Shown: positions 11,501 to 22,332 of the stretch, piece by piece
Position numbering within the stretch: the stretch's first letter is position 1
Layout of the letters: each line of letters begins with the position of its first letter
Assembly (NCBI GenBank): GCA_039720395.1
Contig: CM077822.1
Coordinates: 16,199,043-16,263,042 of the forward strand
Direction: 5' to 3'
DNA: 64,000 nt
From: Liquidambar formosana
Lineage: Eukaryota > Streptophyta > Magnoliopsida > Saxifragales > Altingiaceae
Notes under the pieces: generated by a model
Told to the model about the DNA's origin: nothing
Database searches by the model: none
What the model saw: the letters and a program-made list of their open reading frames with translations, nothing else
Position numbers and translations under genes: made by a program

Positions 11501-12970
11501 CCCGTGACTTATTCTGCTCACAGAACAACACCAGAGCCCATCAAATTGGCACACCACCACTTGAAGAGTTCACTAGGATTGTCAGCCATTAACTCTGATA
11601 ATACCACTTGTAGGGGAAATAAGGGAGTCAAAAATCAAATGCAACAGGCCCAATATGCAAATTTGGAACTCATACCCTCTCAAAAGGCTTAAGCCCATTG
11701 GTGGTGAATCCTTTTGTTGTAATTAAGCCACTTTCTTTTCTTCTTCCAATTTAACAATTCTTTTGTGAATGTATGCATATAGAAAGACCTTTTATTTGTA
11801 ACTTGAGGGGACCTGTCTTGGATTCCTCTCTACATCTTTTTTTTTTTTTTGATAACGGTGGAACCATCCCGCAGCAGAGCCCTTTGGACCCACCTATGGA
11901 ACCTAAACCCCCGGGGATCCTCTCTACATCTTAACGAACGAAATAAAAAACGGGCAATTGTTCACATAAACATCACAAATTCTTCTTGGGAAACTGTGCT
12001 TTTGGTTAAGCACTTAAACCAGTTCTTTAGGCTTTTAGAATTTGTATTGAACATGAGATGCTGAATCATGTACTTCCATTTGGTTGATGTTTTTAAAAAA
12101 TAAAAAATAAAAATAAAAATAAACTAGCTAGCTCTGGATTTCACTATGCTTATTTATAAAGTAAAATAAAATAAAATAAAAAGTAAATGACGTATGAAGC
12201 AACTATAGCAGTTTTGAATTTTAAAAGTTGCAGTGCTTCTATAGATTTTCGCATTGGGGTTTCATGTTGAGAGTTATATAAAGGACAATTATTGTAAAGC
12301 TTGACCTATTGGAGTCATTAGAAACTCTTCTATTTTTCTTGAAAACTTGCACTCTGCTGAGATTCTTCTTCCTTGATATGTAGTCCATTCAGATGTACCA
12401 TGTTTTTTTATTTTTTCTAATCTCAAATTTGGTTGAAAACATTTTACACAGATGAAAGGAGAGAAAGAACTTGTTGAAAAAATTTTACAGACCGAGATAA
12501 ATATTTTCCGTGCAATCAGAGATGGGAGTGCACTTATGCAACATATGGAGGATTTTTATTATATCTCACTACTGGAGGTACAATTCACCTATTTGAAAAT
12601 TTTTTACATAAACAATTTTCTTACTTTTCCCTTTTGTAGGGATTGTGTTCTCTTCACAGTTGCCTAGGGAAAATACGGCAATTTGACTCTGATTTTCTAG
12701 GAAATTGTTTATTCATTAAATTGATGTTATAACCCTTTTTAAAAAAAATCTTTTATTTATGATAGGAAAATAAAGATTTTTAAAAGCTGTTCAATAGTTA
12801 CTATGCATCTTTCCGTATTAAGATAATAACGAATCTATTCTATTAAAGTTGAGTGGCTTTTGACCTCTTAGTTTTGTTTTTGGTTTGGCCCCCTTCAGAA
12901 TGTGAGATCAAATTACCGGAGTCTTACAAGGTCCCAGACAAAGGAAGAAGGTAGCTCATCAATCAGCTAA
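2450..12970 (+). CDS. HIL1: class-3 (alpha/beta-hydrolase) lipase, HIL1-like; 3' part of gene, six exons
   Basis: This is the C-terminal half of a plant class-3 lipase. Six exons can be joined with canonical GT/AG sites and consistent phases: 2450-2563, 3767-3848, 3967-4092, 10408-10488, 12452-12577 and 12899-12970. The first holds the nucleophile elbow GHSLGG. The second holds NFGSPRVGN, typical of class-3 lipases. The third has the HRDIIPTVP block with the likely catalytic Asp, and the DGYHGD segment in the fourth may supply the His. The protein ends KEEGSSSIS. From memory the sequence fits Arabidopsis At4g13550 (HIL1, a heat-induced chloroplast lipase acting on monogalactosyldiacylglycerol). 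The symbol rests on that recollection, so a close paralogue is possible. The N-terminal exons lie outside the window. The frame is open in every exon, so the gene looks functional despite a 6.3-kb third intron swollen by a LINE. Confidence 0.85.
2963..3295 (+). mobile_element. TRIM retrotransposon 2 (about 333 bp)
   Basis: Direct repeats at 2963-3076 (TGTTGGGAAGTATACTAC...) and 3182-3295 (TGTTGGAAAGTATACCAC...) share the GGGCCCTCCA and AAAAGCTTA blocks and end in CTTAACA. The primer site TGGTATTAGAGC (3077-3088) matches initiator tRNA-Met with one change. A purine tract precedes the second LTR. The same family as TRIM 1 by LTR and internal similarity (shared GGCCCGTT and GACAGGCCC-like blocks). 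Flanking pentamers AGCTA and GGCTT match poorly, so the target duplication has decayed or is absent. It lies in the first lipase intron of this window. Confidence 0.87.
3767..3848 (+). CDS. HIL1: lipase exon (NFGSPRVGN)
   Basis: The acceptor is TTTTTTAG and the donor GTAATT at 3849. It encodes RGAISVTMYNFGSPRVGNKR and a few more residues. The NFGSPRVGN block is conserved in class-3 lipases and follows the nucleophile elbow. Confidence 0.9.
3967..4092 (+). CDS. HIL1: lipase exon (HRDIIPTVP)
   Basis: The acceptor is TCACTTGCAG and the donor GTGAGT at 4093; exactly 42 codons. It carries NHRDIIPTVPRLMGYCHVAQ, which holds the probable catalytic aspartate of the class-3 lipase fold. Confidence 0.9.
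4846..6202 (+). pseudogene. LINE 1 ORF1, 5'-truncated
   Basis: An open frame runs from the LINE boundary to TAG at 6200-6202, about 450 codons. The ATG at 4814 that appears to start it is host intron sequence left of the target duplication, so that start is an accident of insertion. The product is acidic and Ser-rich in its second half (for example SGEESSDDGSSLVSDSEG) and I recognise no domain. In plant LINEs ORF1 normally carries an RNA-binding domain plus a CCHC knuckle; these may have been in the missing 5' part. It is followed after 227 bp by the endonuclease of ORF2. Confidence 0.6.
6430..10109 (+). pseudogene. LINE 1 ORF2 (endonuclease, reverse transcriptase), broken
   Basis: The start MKILTWNVRGLG is the canonical beginning of an L1-type endonuclease. 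Next come QETKLE, GDFNVIR and SDHCPLV of the endonuclease fold (to about 7217), then reverse-transcriptase blocks: KSLGPDGF, DFRPISLV, GLRQGDPLSPFLF (about 8350) and LQFADDTLFF (about 8497, the catalytic FADD), then WPMKYLGLPLGG. The end, to TAG at 10107-10109, has the WLERNARIF segment of the zinc-finger-RVT tail. There are stops at 6649-6651 and near 6784, a G22 tract that shifts the frame, frameshifts near 7215 and 8100, and further stops near 8215 and 8270. The copy is dead but all domains are in order. Confidence 0.9.
6840..6861 (+). repeat. G22 homopolymer inside LINE endonuclease
   Basis: Twenty-two consecutive G residues occur where related LINEs encode a Gly-Gly-Asp-Phe-Asn turn. The tract makes a run of glycines and puts upstream and downstream endonuclease sequence in different frames. 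It could be real slippage expansion or an assembly artefact; such tracts are hard to sequence. Confidence 0.85.
10408..10488 (+). CDS. HIL1: lipase exon (DGYHGDVIGE)
   Basis: The acceptor is ACTATTTCAG and the donor GTATGT at 10489; exactly 27 codons encoding ENLELLGDGYHGDVIGEATP and the following residues. It lies 175 bp after the LINE insertion, which apparently left the splice acceptor intact. Confidence 0.9.
11272..11756 (-). mobile_element. TRIM retrotransposon 3, reverse orientation
   Basis: Two imperfect direct repeats of about 140 bp (11272-11407 and 11609-11756) share GGGAGTC, AACAGGCC, CTCATACCC and CAAAAGGCTTAAGC. Read on the minus strand the repeat begins TGTTAAATTGG and ends CCTACA. 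Just inside the minus-strand 5' copy is AGTGGTATTATCAGAG (about 11592-11607), a gapped match to the initiator-tRNA-Met primer site. A purine-rich tract lies before the other LTR. No coding capacity and no convincing target duplication. It lies in the lipase intron 10489-12451 and is a different family from TRIMs 1 and 2. Confidence 0.75.
11839..11917 (-). mobile_element. 79-bp retroposon stub (SINE or LINE 3' end) with target duplication
   Basis: On the minus strand a short unique segment ends in poly(A) (poly-T on plus, about 11839-11850). It is bracketed by the perfect 15-bp repeat TCCTCTCTACATCTT at 11824-11838 and 11918-11932. This is a target-primed insertion so severely 5'-truncated that the parent family cannot be told. 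Confidence 0.78.
12452..12577 (+). CDS. HIL1: lipase exon (MKGEKELVEKILQTEINIF)
   Basis: The acceptor is TTTTACACAG and the donor GTACAA at 12578; exactly 42 codons. It encodes a largely helical C-terminal segment ending QHMEDFYYISLLE. The segment is highly characteristic of this lipase group in land plants. Confidence 0.9.
12899..12970 (+). CDS. HIL1: last lipase exon and stop codon
   Basis: The acceptor is CCCCCTTCAG. It encodes NVRSNYRSLTRSQTKEEGSS and the final residues, then TAA at 12968-12970. The following 130 bp are plausible 3' untranslated region with an AATAAGG-type signal near 13090. Confidence 0.85.
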   Translation, partial: NVRSNYRSLTRSQTKEEGSSSIS

Positions 12971-13809
12971 GGCCATAGTGTCAGACAATGGGTAGCTGAT
13001 CATTTATACACACCATTTTAGTTACTTCAAAGTATTCTTTGTATGTTATCAGGCAATGTTTGTTGTAATTCCTATAGGAATACTATTCAATAAGGTGTAC
13101 CTGTACTTAGGCGTTCAGTTTCCACTGAGCTATACCTCCAATACATGCATTTAATAGGATGGAATGGGCATTATTCCATTAGTTTTCTAAAGTACAAGAT
13201 AATGTACAGTTTGTGATTATGAGATAACCAGTCACTATTTAATTTACTTTTCGTGGTCTTGTTCCGCAACTTTGGAATTTAAATACTATATTTGAATTGA
13301 AAATTCAGTCATATTGGGGTGAGATTTATGCCCTAGTGTATATTTAAGATCGGTTAATTTTTCTTATTATTATTTTCTTGACGTAAGTTTGACAAGCTTA
13401 GCCAATGACAATTTCATTTATTAAATGAATGAATGATTTTGAGTTCAAGTTTATAGAAAAGCATTGATACCCATTTGTTGATATTAAGAAGGGTTAGCTA
13501 GTTTCAATTGTCAAAAATTAAAAAAAAATAAAAAAATAAAAATTTGACAAGCCTGATTCAAAAACATTTCCTGAGGATAGCAGTTTAATAGTTTGGTATG
13601 TTGCAGTCGCTACAAGAATAATGGTTATTCACGACCTCTGATATTCTTTTTCAGTGATAACTTCTGTCCAGAGCAATATGAATGGAAAAGCTTTCTTTTC
13701 TTGGCTGGGTTTTTTTTTTGTTTTTGTTTTTTGTTTTTCTGTTTAAATAAATCATGTGGTTGATTGGGATTTGAGGATTAGGGCTTTTTAGGGAAGGCAA
13801 AGATTTTCC
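12971..13809. other. 3' UTR and intergenic DNA downstream of the lipase gene
   Basis: A/T-rich DNA with no gene recognised. The first 150 bp are probably the lipase 3' UTR. The rest holds only homopolymer and A/T simple runs (for example T/TTTG runs near 13710-13740) up to the target duplication of LINE 2. Confidence 0.5.
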
Positions 13810-13870
13810 AACATGATTTGAGAGGTTTTTTTTTTTTTTTTTTTTGAGGGGATGATCTAAATTTTATAAA

Positions 13871-16800
13871 TTAGCTGGAAAAATGATGTAAATCAACAAG
13901 AAACTGGTCCCGAATAAATTCCGGGACATCCTCAATCCATATGCAAAAATCCACAATGTCCTTGGCATGCCTTCCAAGACCATGCGCTACCGCATTACCT
14001 TCCCGCCGAGTGTGAGAGAAGGTCACCTCTCGTAAAAATTGAGCTGCATCACTTAAAATATCCTCAATAATCAAGCCCATAGGGGTACGCAAGATCGTTT
14101 GTGTGGTAAGAGCATTAACAACCTCCATACAGTCCCCTTCCACCTCAAAAGATTGCAAGCTCAGATCCCTTGCCAATCCCACTACAAAGCGGACTGCCAT
14201 GGCTTCCACCACGAGTGTCGAGAAGCTGCCGGAGACTTTCTTAGAGCCTGCAGCAAGAACTTGCCCCTTGTAATCTCGAACAATCACACCCAACCCGACG
14301 CAGTGAAGATCCTCAAAAAGGGCCCCATCGACATTAATTTTGAACACCCCACTCCTCGGCGGCCACCATAGGACCTGTGGCCTCACACCAAGGCTCACCT
14401 GATTCTCTGCCACGTCTGTACAATCCTTCCATAACTTAGCTGCCCTAGCAACGACCTCACTTGGTTCTTCCCTAAGGCCATCAAAAACAAATCGATTCCG
14501 CCTATGCCATAGCGCCCACATGGTCAGCAACATGTGTGGGATCTGCTCTTTCTCCACCTGTGATTGAACCTCACCCAACCAGACCCCAAAATCTGGAAAG
14601 GGAGTATCACCTCCTAACCAACCTAGTCCGCTATATCGCCAGACCTGCTTTGCAAAATTGCAATAACAAAGGGTGTGGACAATGGTTTCCTCCTCCTGAC
14701 CACATATAGGGCATAAAGGATCGACAGGAATTTTCCTTCTTGACAAGTTTGCTCTAGTTGGTAAAATACCTTTAGATGTTCTCCACACAAAGTGCTTAAT
14801 TTTGTTGGGGATGGGTTGTTTCCAGATAAAAGCATTTACCATTCGTTCCCGTTCGTAGCTAGAACTTTCCCCGGTAGTATTGCCTTGGAGTCTCCGAATA
14901 TTGTCAAGTTCCATCAAGTAAGCACTTCGAACTGTGAAAGCACCCTTAGGATGATAATGCCATAGCAAACTATCAACAGGTAACCGGTGGCTAAGAGGGA
15001 TTTGACATATGGCAATCGCTTCATGTGGAAGGAAAATGCTCTCCACTAATGCTTTATTCCACTCCTTCTTCTCCGAATCAATTAGCTCACTGACCCGTGC
15101 ATCCTCCCCAAGGACAGTCATAGGCGAAACCACCCTGAAAGTTGTTGGTGAGGGTAGCCATTTATCCTTCCAAATGCCTACTGACTTCCCATCCCCAATC
15201 CGCCAACGGACACCTCTATCCAGTACACCCTTAACACCCCAAATACTTCGCCAAGTATAACTCGGATTCGAGCCTATCTTTGAGTCAAAGAAAGTACAAT
15301 GGGGAAAATATTTTGCCTTCAGCAATCTGGCAAGTAACGAGCTCTCATATGTGACTAGCCTCTATGCTTGCTTAGCCAGCAAAGCATCATTAAAAACATT
15401 AAAATCCCGAAAACCCAGTCCGCCATCTGATTTGGAATAACATAACTGGTCCCAACGCAACCAATGAATTTTCTTTTTAGTATCTTTTTGACCCCACTAG
15501 AAATTACTAACCATTGTCTTGATTTCATCACAAAGACCCGAAGGAATTTTAAAGCAACTCATAGCATAGGTAGGAATTGCCTGTGCTACAACCTTAATAA
15601 GAACCTCTTTACCTGCCTTCGACAACAACTTCTCCTTCCATCCTTGCAGCTTCTTTCACACCCTTTCTCGGAGCATACTAAAGATTGCCTTCTTGGACTT
15701 ACCAATGAGAGATGGGAGACCCAAATATTTACCATGGATATCCTCTTGAGAAATTCTCAAGATACCTCTTGTTGGATGCCGTTGTGCAGAGCTGGTGTTC
15801 TTACTGAAAAATATAGAAGATTTTTCCAAATTAACTTGTTGTCCAGACACAGCCTCGTACTGATGAACAATATCCACCACAGTTCTGCATTCTGCCTCCA
15901 TGGCCTTGCCAAATAAGAGATTGTCATCAGCAAAAAATAGATGGGATATTTTCGGGCTCCTTCTGCAAATAGAAAGCCCTGTCAATCTGCTCTCCCTTTC
16001 CGCCTTAGCTAACATAGCAATCAGACCCTCTGCAATAAGTAAAAAAAGATAAGGCGATAGAGGGTCCCCTTGCCGGAGCCCTCTAGATGGGTGAAAATAA
16101 CCACATTGGTTACCGTTAAAAATTACCGAATAGGACACTGTAGTCACACATGACATAATTAGGCGAATCCATCTGCTAGAAAAACCTAATTTCTCCATGA
16201 CCTTTTCAAGAAATCGCCATTCCAGTCTGTCATAGGCTTTACTCATATCGAGTTTCAAAGCAAAGAAACTTTCCCTACCCTCCCTTCTGTTCTTTAGAAA
16301 ATGCATCAACTCAAAGGCTACTAGTATATTATCCGTGATGAGTCGACCAGGCACAAAGGCACTCTGACTGTCTGAGATAATAAAAGGTAAGATGGTCTTA
16401 AGACGATTAGCCAATACTTTGGCAATTATCTTATAAACCACATTACAAAGACTTATTGGTCGGTATTGGGTGATATACTCAGAGCTATCAATTTTCGGGA
16501 TCAATACAATATGTGTATAATTAAAGTTCTTTAGCATATTACCTCCCCTGAGGAAAAAAAGAGTGGCATAGATAATATCAGGACCTACAATGTGCCAAAA
16601 CTTTTGGTAGAAAATTGCTGACATGCCATCAGGGCCGGGGGATTTGTTGGGATGCATTTGAAATAATGCGTCACGAATCTCATGAGGTTGGAAATCCCTC
16701 GTGAGAGCCAAATTCATTTCCTCAGTAACTCGTCGATCAAGGCCATCAAGAGCACTATCTGTAATGTGAGGCCTTGAAGTTGAGAAAATATTTTTAAAAT

Positions 16801-17056
16801 AATCAACCACAATACCTTCAATAAGGTCCTCCTCGTCCTGCCATTGCTCCTAATTGTCTCTGATGCCTTTAATCAAATTTTTTTTATTTATGCCACTGAG
16901 ATGCTCTAGCATGAAAATAAGCTGTATTCCTATCACCCTCTTTCAACCAGACAATGCGCGACCGTTGACGCCACATAATCTCCTCCCGAGCTAGGAGTTC
17001 ATCCATACTTTGCATGATACGCTTCTCCTCAGTAACAGCTATACTAGTAGCCGGCC
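13871..17056 (-). pseudogene. LINE 2 ORF2, 3' part: reverse transcriptase, zinc finger, RNase H
   Basis: Read on the minus strand from the solo LTR boundary: WLKEGDRNTAYFHARAS, then the RT blocks KSPGPDGMSAIFYQKFW (near 16620), YRPISLCNVVYKIIAKVLAN, GLRQGDPLSPYLFLL (near 16070), the catalytic FFADD (near 15930) and YLGLPSLIGKSK. The last open segment (13871-15325) has a zinc-binding CPICGQEEETIVHTLCYC and a ribonuclease-H domain: FKINVDGALF, the VVEAMA glutamate and the EGDC aspartate, ending HHFSS. A stop and a frameshift separate RT from the C-terminal segment around 15330-15655. Reverse transcription at nicked target DNA is the family role. Confidence 0.92.
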
Positions 17057-19580
17057 TGTGATAACCTAAACATTTTCCACCCTAATTATCAATTGATTAT
17101 TGTGATCATTATTGTTGTTATCATTATTATAATTCCTATTAAAATTTATCATTATTTAATCACTAAAAATTTAGGATATATATAACAAAAAAATTACTAA
17201 CTTATTATAATAGGATTAATGATGTAATTAATCCTTCAGCTGAGGTCATTGCTTACATGGGGAGGGGATAGGTAGCAAAATTCTATGAATGGCTGAAAAA
17301 GAAAAACAAAACAAAACAAAACAAACAAATCAACCATGTTTGCTTAGAGAAAAAGAAAATGGCTTGCTTGGGGACAAAGGGATAAGGAGGAATCTTCATA
17401 AATTAATGAGGGGGAGACTTGCTTTGACTTGAGGGGGTATAAAAGGGCTAATATTCAGCCCATTTTCGTGCTATATGAGCTGTTAAGAGAGTAACAAAAG
17501 AGAGAAATAGAGAGAAAGAAAGAAAGAAAGAGAAAGAAGGGAGCTCAAACCAAGAAAGTTTTAAAGCATTTTTCTACAAACCTGAGGTGAGATTTTTTAT
17601 CTTTGAATGATATAAGAAAGGTTCTAAAAGTTTCATGAGAATTAGTTGATGTTTGGATAATTTTTTGAGCTTCAACGAAGCATCAATAGCTTCCCTCATA
17701 CTTTATTTGATTGGTTCTCTATGCACAGTAAATGAAACTTTATGAAATTTTTACCATAGTTTTATGATACTATAGAGAAGCTTCTGTATAAATCTTAGCC
17801 TTTAATACTTTGTAAGTTGTGAGAAATAAATTGGACAACCCGAAACACAAATATGAAAAACTATACGAAATCGTAACTCATTTTTTTTTTTTTTTTTTTT
17901 GATATTTTTATAATATTCTACATGAAAAACTAAGCAAAATGGGCTTTTGAATCATTGAAAAAGGTTAAGAAATGAATTAGTATGAATTTTTCAAGTTTTG
18001 ATAAAATCTTGAAAACAAACTGTGAACAGCAGCAGAATTTGGCTTTGCGCAGGGAAGAAGAAGGGTATGTGATTGAGTGTGGCAGGGTGCACCACAAGCC
18101 ACGTGTACCCTAGTGCAATTGGCCATGTGGGGCCCTCATTAGGTGCTGAAAATATTTTTAAAAATCTTATAAAAATACTAGAAACTTATGTTTATACTTT
18201 TGTACCTATATGAGTATGATAACACGGGTTTAAAAAATTAAGAGACTTTAACCCTTTTGTGTAGCTTGCTTTCAAACTTTGACTAGCTCAAACAAAGTGT
18301 ATAGAATTCCGATTGAGTTACGAGTTGAACCATTAGATTTATATCAACAAAATCTACATGGGAGTATTTTTGAGATAAAATGAATGTTTTAATTTTGGTA
18401 TTATTTAATTCACATGTAAAATGACCATTTTACCCCTACTTACTAAAAATAGTTCAAATGAATTCCAAATTGAGTTTTGTTCGAACCTATGCAATTTCTA
18501 TGAGAAGTAGAACACCTTATGGACTTTTTATTTATATTTTTGCAATATAGCCCCTAAACTTATGCAAAATTCCAAAATTTCCCTAAACTAAATATTTGGC
18601 TTTAAGATTTATGTGGAGTAGTTTGATTAAAATTGTTAATGGTGGTAGAGAAAAATATGAACGATAATTCATATTCATAATTGGATATTAAAATATTAAT
18701 GAGATTAATTAGTGTACGTGCATGATATTAGCATCCATATGTTGAGCGATATAATTATTAATGCATGTACAAACATGTATCAAGTTATTCAGTGATCTGT
18801 TTATGTGAAGTTGAATGCTTATACTTGTGCTAAGATGTTGAGATGAGAAACAAGCATGTATAAATCTATTTTGTGACATGTTTATGTGAAGTTGCTTATA
18901 CTTGTAACTGAGATTGAAATGTTGAAATGTTGAGATGAGATGACCGGGTTGAGAAAGCCCTGTAGTTAGTGCACTAATATGCTACTCCATTTTTTAGGGC
19001 AAGAGGCCAGTGGGGTAACATACACACATGATGAGCGATGTGTGCTGTGATCGTAGATAATATATCTTGTATGAGCAAACAGGTATACTATGATTGTTTT
19101 TTGCATGTTGCAGCAGGCAACAGAGGTACAAGTACGTGCAAATTTTATATGCTTTAGTGGCATAAATTTTGAGAAGTGCTATTAACATCATTGTAGTATG
19201 AGATGCTACAGAGATGCTGTTAAATGTAAGATGAGTTGTTGTATACTAATGCTAAGCATTCATGGATGAATTATCTCACTGAGCTGTGGTTTGCTCACCT
19301 TTTTATTAAAAAAATCATTTTTCAGGATCTGGAAATTTGTGAGCTGTTGAGAAGACATGAATAGAGGAGCATATTTTCCGATTCGATAGTTGTTTAGTTT
19401 TGATAAGTTGACATACGTGATTTAATATCAAACAATGATGTATTGTAATAATTATAATTTAATTAATATTTATGTGACGTAATATTTGTCAATATAGTGT
19501 CACTTGGAGAATGAATAGCAAAGGTTTTGAGTTGTCACTATCTCACTAAGCTTTAGCAAGGCTATTTTTGGGGCGTGACA
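17057..19580 (+). mobile_element. solo LTR (2.5 kb, probable Ty3/gypsy) inside LINE 2
   Basis: The segment begins TGTGATAACC and ends GGGCGTGACA, so it has TG...CA ends. The flanking pentamers CGGCC (17052-17056) and CGACC (19581-19585) differ at one base. LINE 2 coding sequence stops on one side and resumes on the other. No gag or pol is present, so it is a recombined solo LTR. The plus orientation is inferred from a TATAAAAGG box at about 17438. There is a GAAA microsatellite near 17510 and a T22 tract near 17881. Confidence 0.88.
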
Positions 19581-20531
19581 CGACCCCTACTTGATAGCCT
19601 TGAGTTGGGCACGCATGTCTTTGAGTTGTCTATTTACATTACCAAAAGTAGACTTGTTCCACCCTGCCAGATGCATTCTAGTGGTTTTGACCTTCTCATT
19701 CACACAGTACATAGCAGACCCCGAACCCGTACCAGACCAACCCTCTCTAACAACTTGCTCACATTCCTCGGATCTAACCCACATAGCCTCAAACCAAAAA
19801 GGTTTCCTTTTCCTTACACCCCCCCATTACAATTTCATCCATATCCACCAAAATAGGGAGATGGTCAGAAGCACTACAAACCAGATTTTCCACACTTGCC
19901 AAAGGATACAGACTGCTCCACTCTGTTGAAACAAGAGCTCTATCTAGCCTTTCCCTGATGTATTCTATCCCTGACCTATTGTTACACCAAGTGAATTTAG
20001 GACCATAAAAGCCCAAATCTCTAAGGTTGCATCTTGTAACGGCTTGACGAAAATCCCTCATCTGCCATTCAGTTCTCGGAACTCTGCTCCACTTTTCCCC
20101 TACTGCAATTGTCTCATTAAAATCCCCCACACATAGCCATGGAAGAGTTGAATGAGAATGGAATGTAACCAGCAAATCCCATGACAATTTTCACAATTCC
20201 ACTTCTGGATGGCCATAAAAACCAGTAACACGCCACACAGCAACCCCTACCTCCATGATACGAGCATCAATATGGCTCCCTGAGTAGCTCAGAACATCCA
20301 CCACCATTCCTGTCCCCCACAATAATGCCAGACCCCCACCCGATTATTAGCATCAACAATTAAACCATTAGAGAAATCCAATTTGAACCGAACCCTTTCC
20401 ATTTCATTTTTATGAAGCTTAGTTTCTATTAAGAAAACTAAGCTGGGAGCTTTCCGCTTCACCACATCATGAAGGGCGTGAACTATGTGAGGGTTCCCGA
20501 GCCCCCGACAGTTAAAGCTTAATGTTTTCAT
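19581..20531 (-). pseudogene. LINE 2 ORF2, 5' part: endonuclease
   Basis: Starts on the minus strand at 20531 with MKTLSFNCRGLGNP, the usual first strand of plant L1 endonucleases, followed by FLIETKLH, CVGDFNETI, FTWCNNR and SDHLPILVD. The MWVRSEECEQVVREGW linker then leads into the solo LTR boundary. In-frame interruptions occur near 20285, near 19790 and at the junction (TAG about 19590). The reading frame resumes at 17056 across the solo LTR. Confidence 0.9.
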
Positions 20532-20879
20532 GGCACCCGATGGGACTGGTGTCCAATCGCCGCTAATCCATCTGCTGTAGCCGTTTGAGAACCATGCCCC
20601 ATAACCTCTAGCCATGCTCTCTTGCCAGTATCACACCTGCCATTACAGCCAATACTCTCCTCCATGAGAATCTTATCAGCTTGCTTACGTTTCCCCACAG
20701 TGGCAGCCACTAATTCGTCCTCATTCCTCCCGTGGAGATGGCGCGCCCTGCGTTTCCAGTTGCTGGCCCTAACCCCCAATTTTATCCCTTCATGTGAAAC
20801 AGACTCTTGTATCGTGTTGACTTTATTGGCTTTATCTTTATTTAAAGCAATAGTACTCACCTCATATTCGGAGAGGCCA

Positions 20880-22160
20880 CTGTTGGGCTACCCAAGATCC
20901 AAATTAGCCTTAACCACATAGGCCTCACTAACAACAAGGACCCACTGCCCAGCAACCGGGCCCTCATTATTAATATCATCTGTGTATTTATCAACCAACC
21001 CTCCTTCCATTCTAGCTAACTTAGGATAAAGGCCCACTATAGGCATCTGTTGTATAGAATTAGAGATCACCTCGCCAATCACTCCCCCAATCTCCATCGA
21101 CTCCCGCGTGGTGCTACTAATATCCTTACTAGACCCCTTAATCACATCCCTCGCACCTACAGATTCCTGCTCTTTCGCAATCCCAAATCCGTCTTCAATA
21201 TTCAGAGCAAGATTACCTCCTATAACCTCGCAATCTGACACCTCTTTTCCCTGCTCCCATATCCTTCTCTACTCCAAAAATTATTGTGAGAGATCCACGT
21301 CATCATCCCTGTCATGTGAGGGCCCATGACGCCTGTCCGCCGATGACTTCCTGCTTGACTCATAGTCCTTTCCTCCCTCGGCACAAGATGAGAGACCGCC
21401 CACCTTCTAGGTCTTTGATGTTTTCGTAGGATTCGAGGCTCGCAACCAAACGCCATATTAAAAAACCTCACCAGATTTGGCACTATGACCATAAAAACAT
21501 TTGATGCAGTCCCGCTCCGTATGGCCGAGTTACCCACAAAAATAACAAAATATGGGTAACTGTTCATATTTGACGGAGGCCCACATTGCCTTCCCTCCTA
21601 GATTCACCATAACTCCTCTTTTCAAAGGTTTGCTCACCAAGATGTAGACTCGCAAACGCATAAATTTGCCCCAACAAACCCCTTCTTCCCCATGTTCCAT
21701 TTCAATAAATCCACCCATTTTTTCCCCTATCATCTGTCCAATTTCCTTCGTCATACAACTTAACGGTAGATTATAGACTTGCACCCAAATAGAAATTTCG
21801 TCTAATACAATCTCTGAAGGTTGAATATCCCCCTCAGCTTCTTTTAAAAGTACTAAGGATTTGTCAAAACTCCATGGCCCCTTTTCCAGCACTCGCCGCC
21901 GATCCAATGGATGGTGAAATTGAAATAAAAACAAGTTCTTACCCAGATCTATGATAGTTAGGCCTTTCGCTGGCCTCCAGATCAGTTTCAGCGTTGATTT
22001 TATCACTTCAGCATTAAATGGTCAATCTGTGAGGAGTTTTCCTACTAGGCAGAACCTAGACTTCTCCCTACTAGCCTCCTGTACAGTACTGGGAATAAGC
22101 ACATTCTCACACTCCTCCTCTGTCAGCACAAAAGTCTTCCACATTTCCTCTAGATTGTCC
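20880..22160 (-). pseudogene. LINE 2 ORF1 (DUF4283-type, CCHC zinc knuckle), broken
   Basis: On the minus strand from about 22160: MWKTFVLTEEE, CLVGKLLTD then a stop where related proteins continue RPFN, then KLIWRPAKGLTIIDLG, FQFHHPLDRRRVLEKGPWSF and AMWASVKYEQLPIFCYFCG. This is the DUF4283-type RNA-binding region. The knuckle CYFCG, H, C follows near 21500 with a stop inside it. The rest is an open Ser/Gly-rich tail. No intact start codon was found, so the 5' end is approximate. ORF1 proteins bind LINE RNA. Confidence 0.85.
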
Positions 22161-22332
22161 TCCACGACGCTACTGATGTGACCACTAGATCAATCATACA
22201 CCACTCCCACAAGGGACGACAGAAAAATCACCCTCATAAAGAAAAAGGCTTGCATTAGGCAAGACTACCACTCCCACGAGATAACCTCGAGGAGACTGGA
22301 AAAAAAGGTAAAGGGTTAACATGATTTGAGAG

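Larger units (their letters stand above)
13825..22317 (-). mobile_element. LINE 2: near full-length plant L1-type element with RNase H, split by a solo LTR
   Basis: A minus-strand LINE flanked by a perfect 15-bp duplication, AACATGATTTGAGAG, at 13810-13824 and 22318-22332. Its poly(A) tail is the T-run at about 13826-13845. Removing the 2,524-bp solo LTR leaves about 5.97 kb, close to full length. The order on the minus strand is ORF1 with a CCHC knuckle, endonuclease, reverse transcriptase, zinc-finger-RVT and a C-terminal RNase H. It carries several stops and frameshifts. It lies 840 bp downstream of the lipase stop codon in opposite orientation. Confidence 0.96.

Noticed and set aside
14099..15916. 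Plus-strand ORFs opposite LINE 2
   Set aside because: They are shadows of the reverse transcriptase and RNase H frames on the minus strand.
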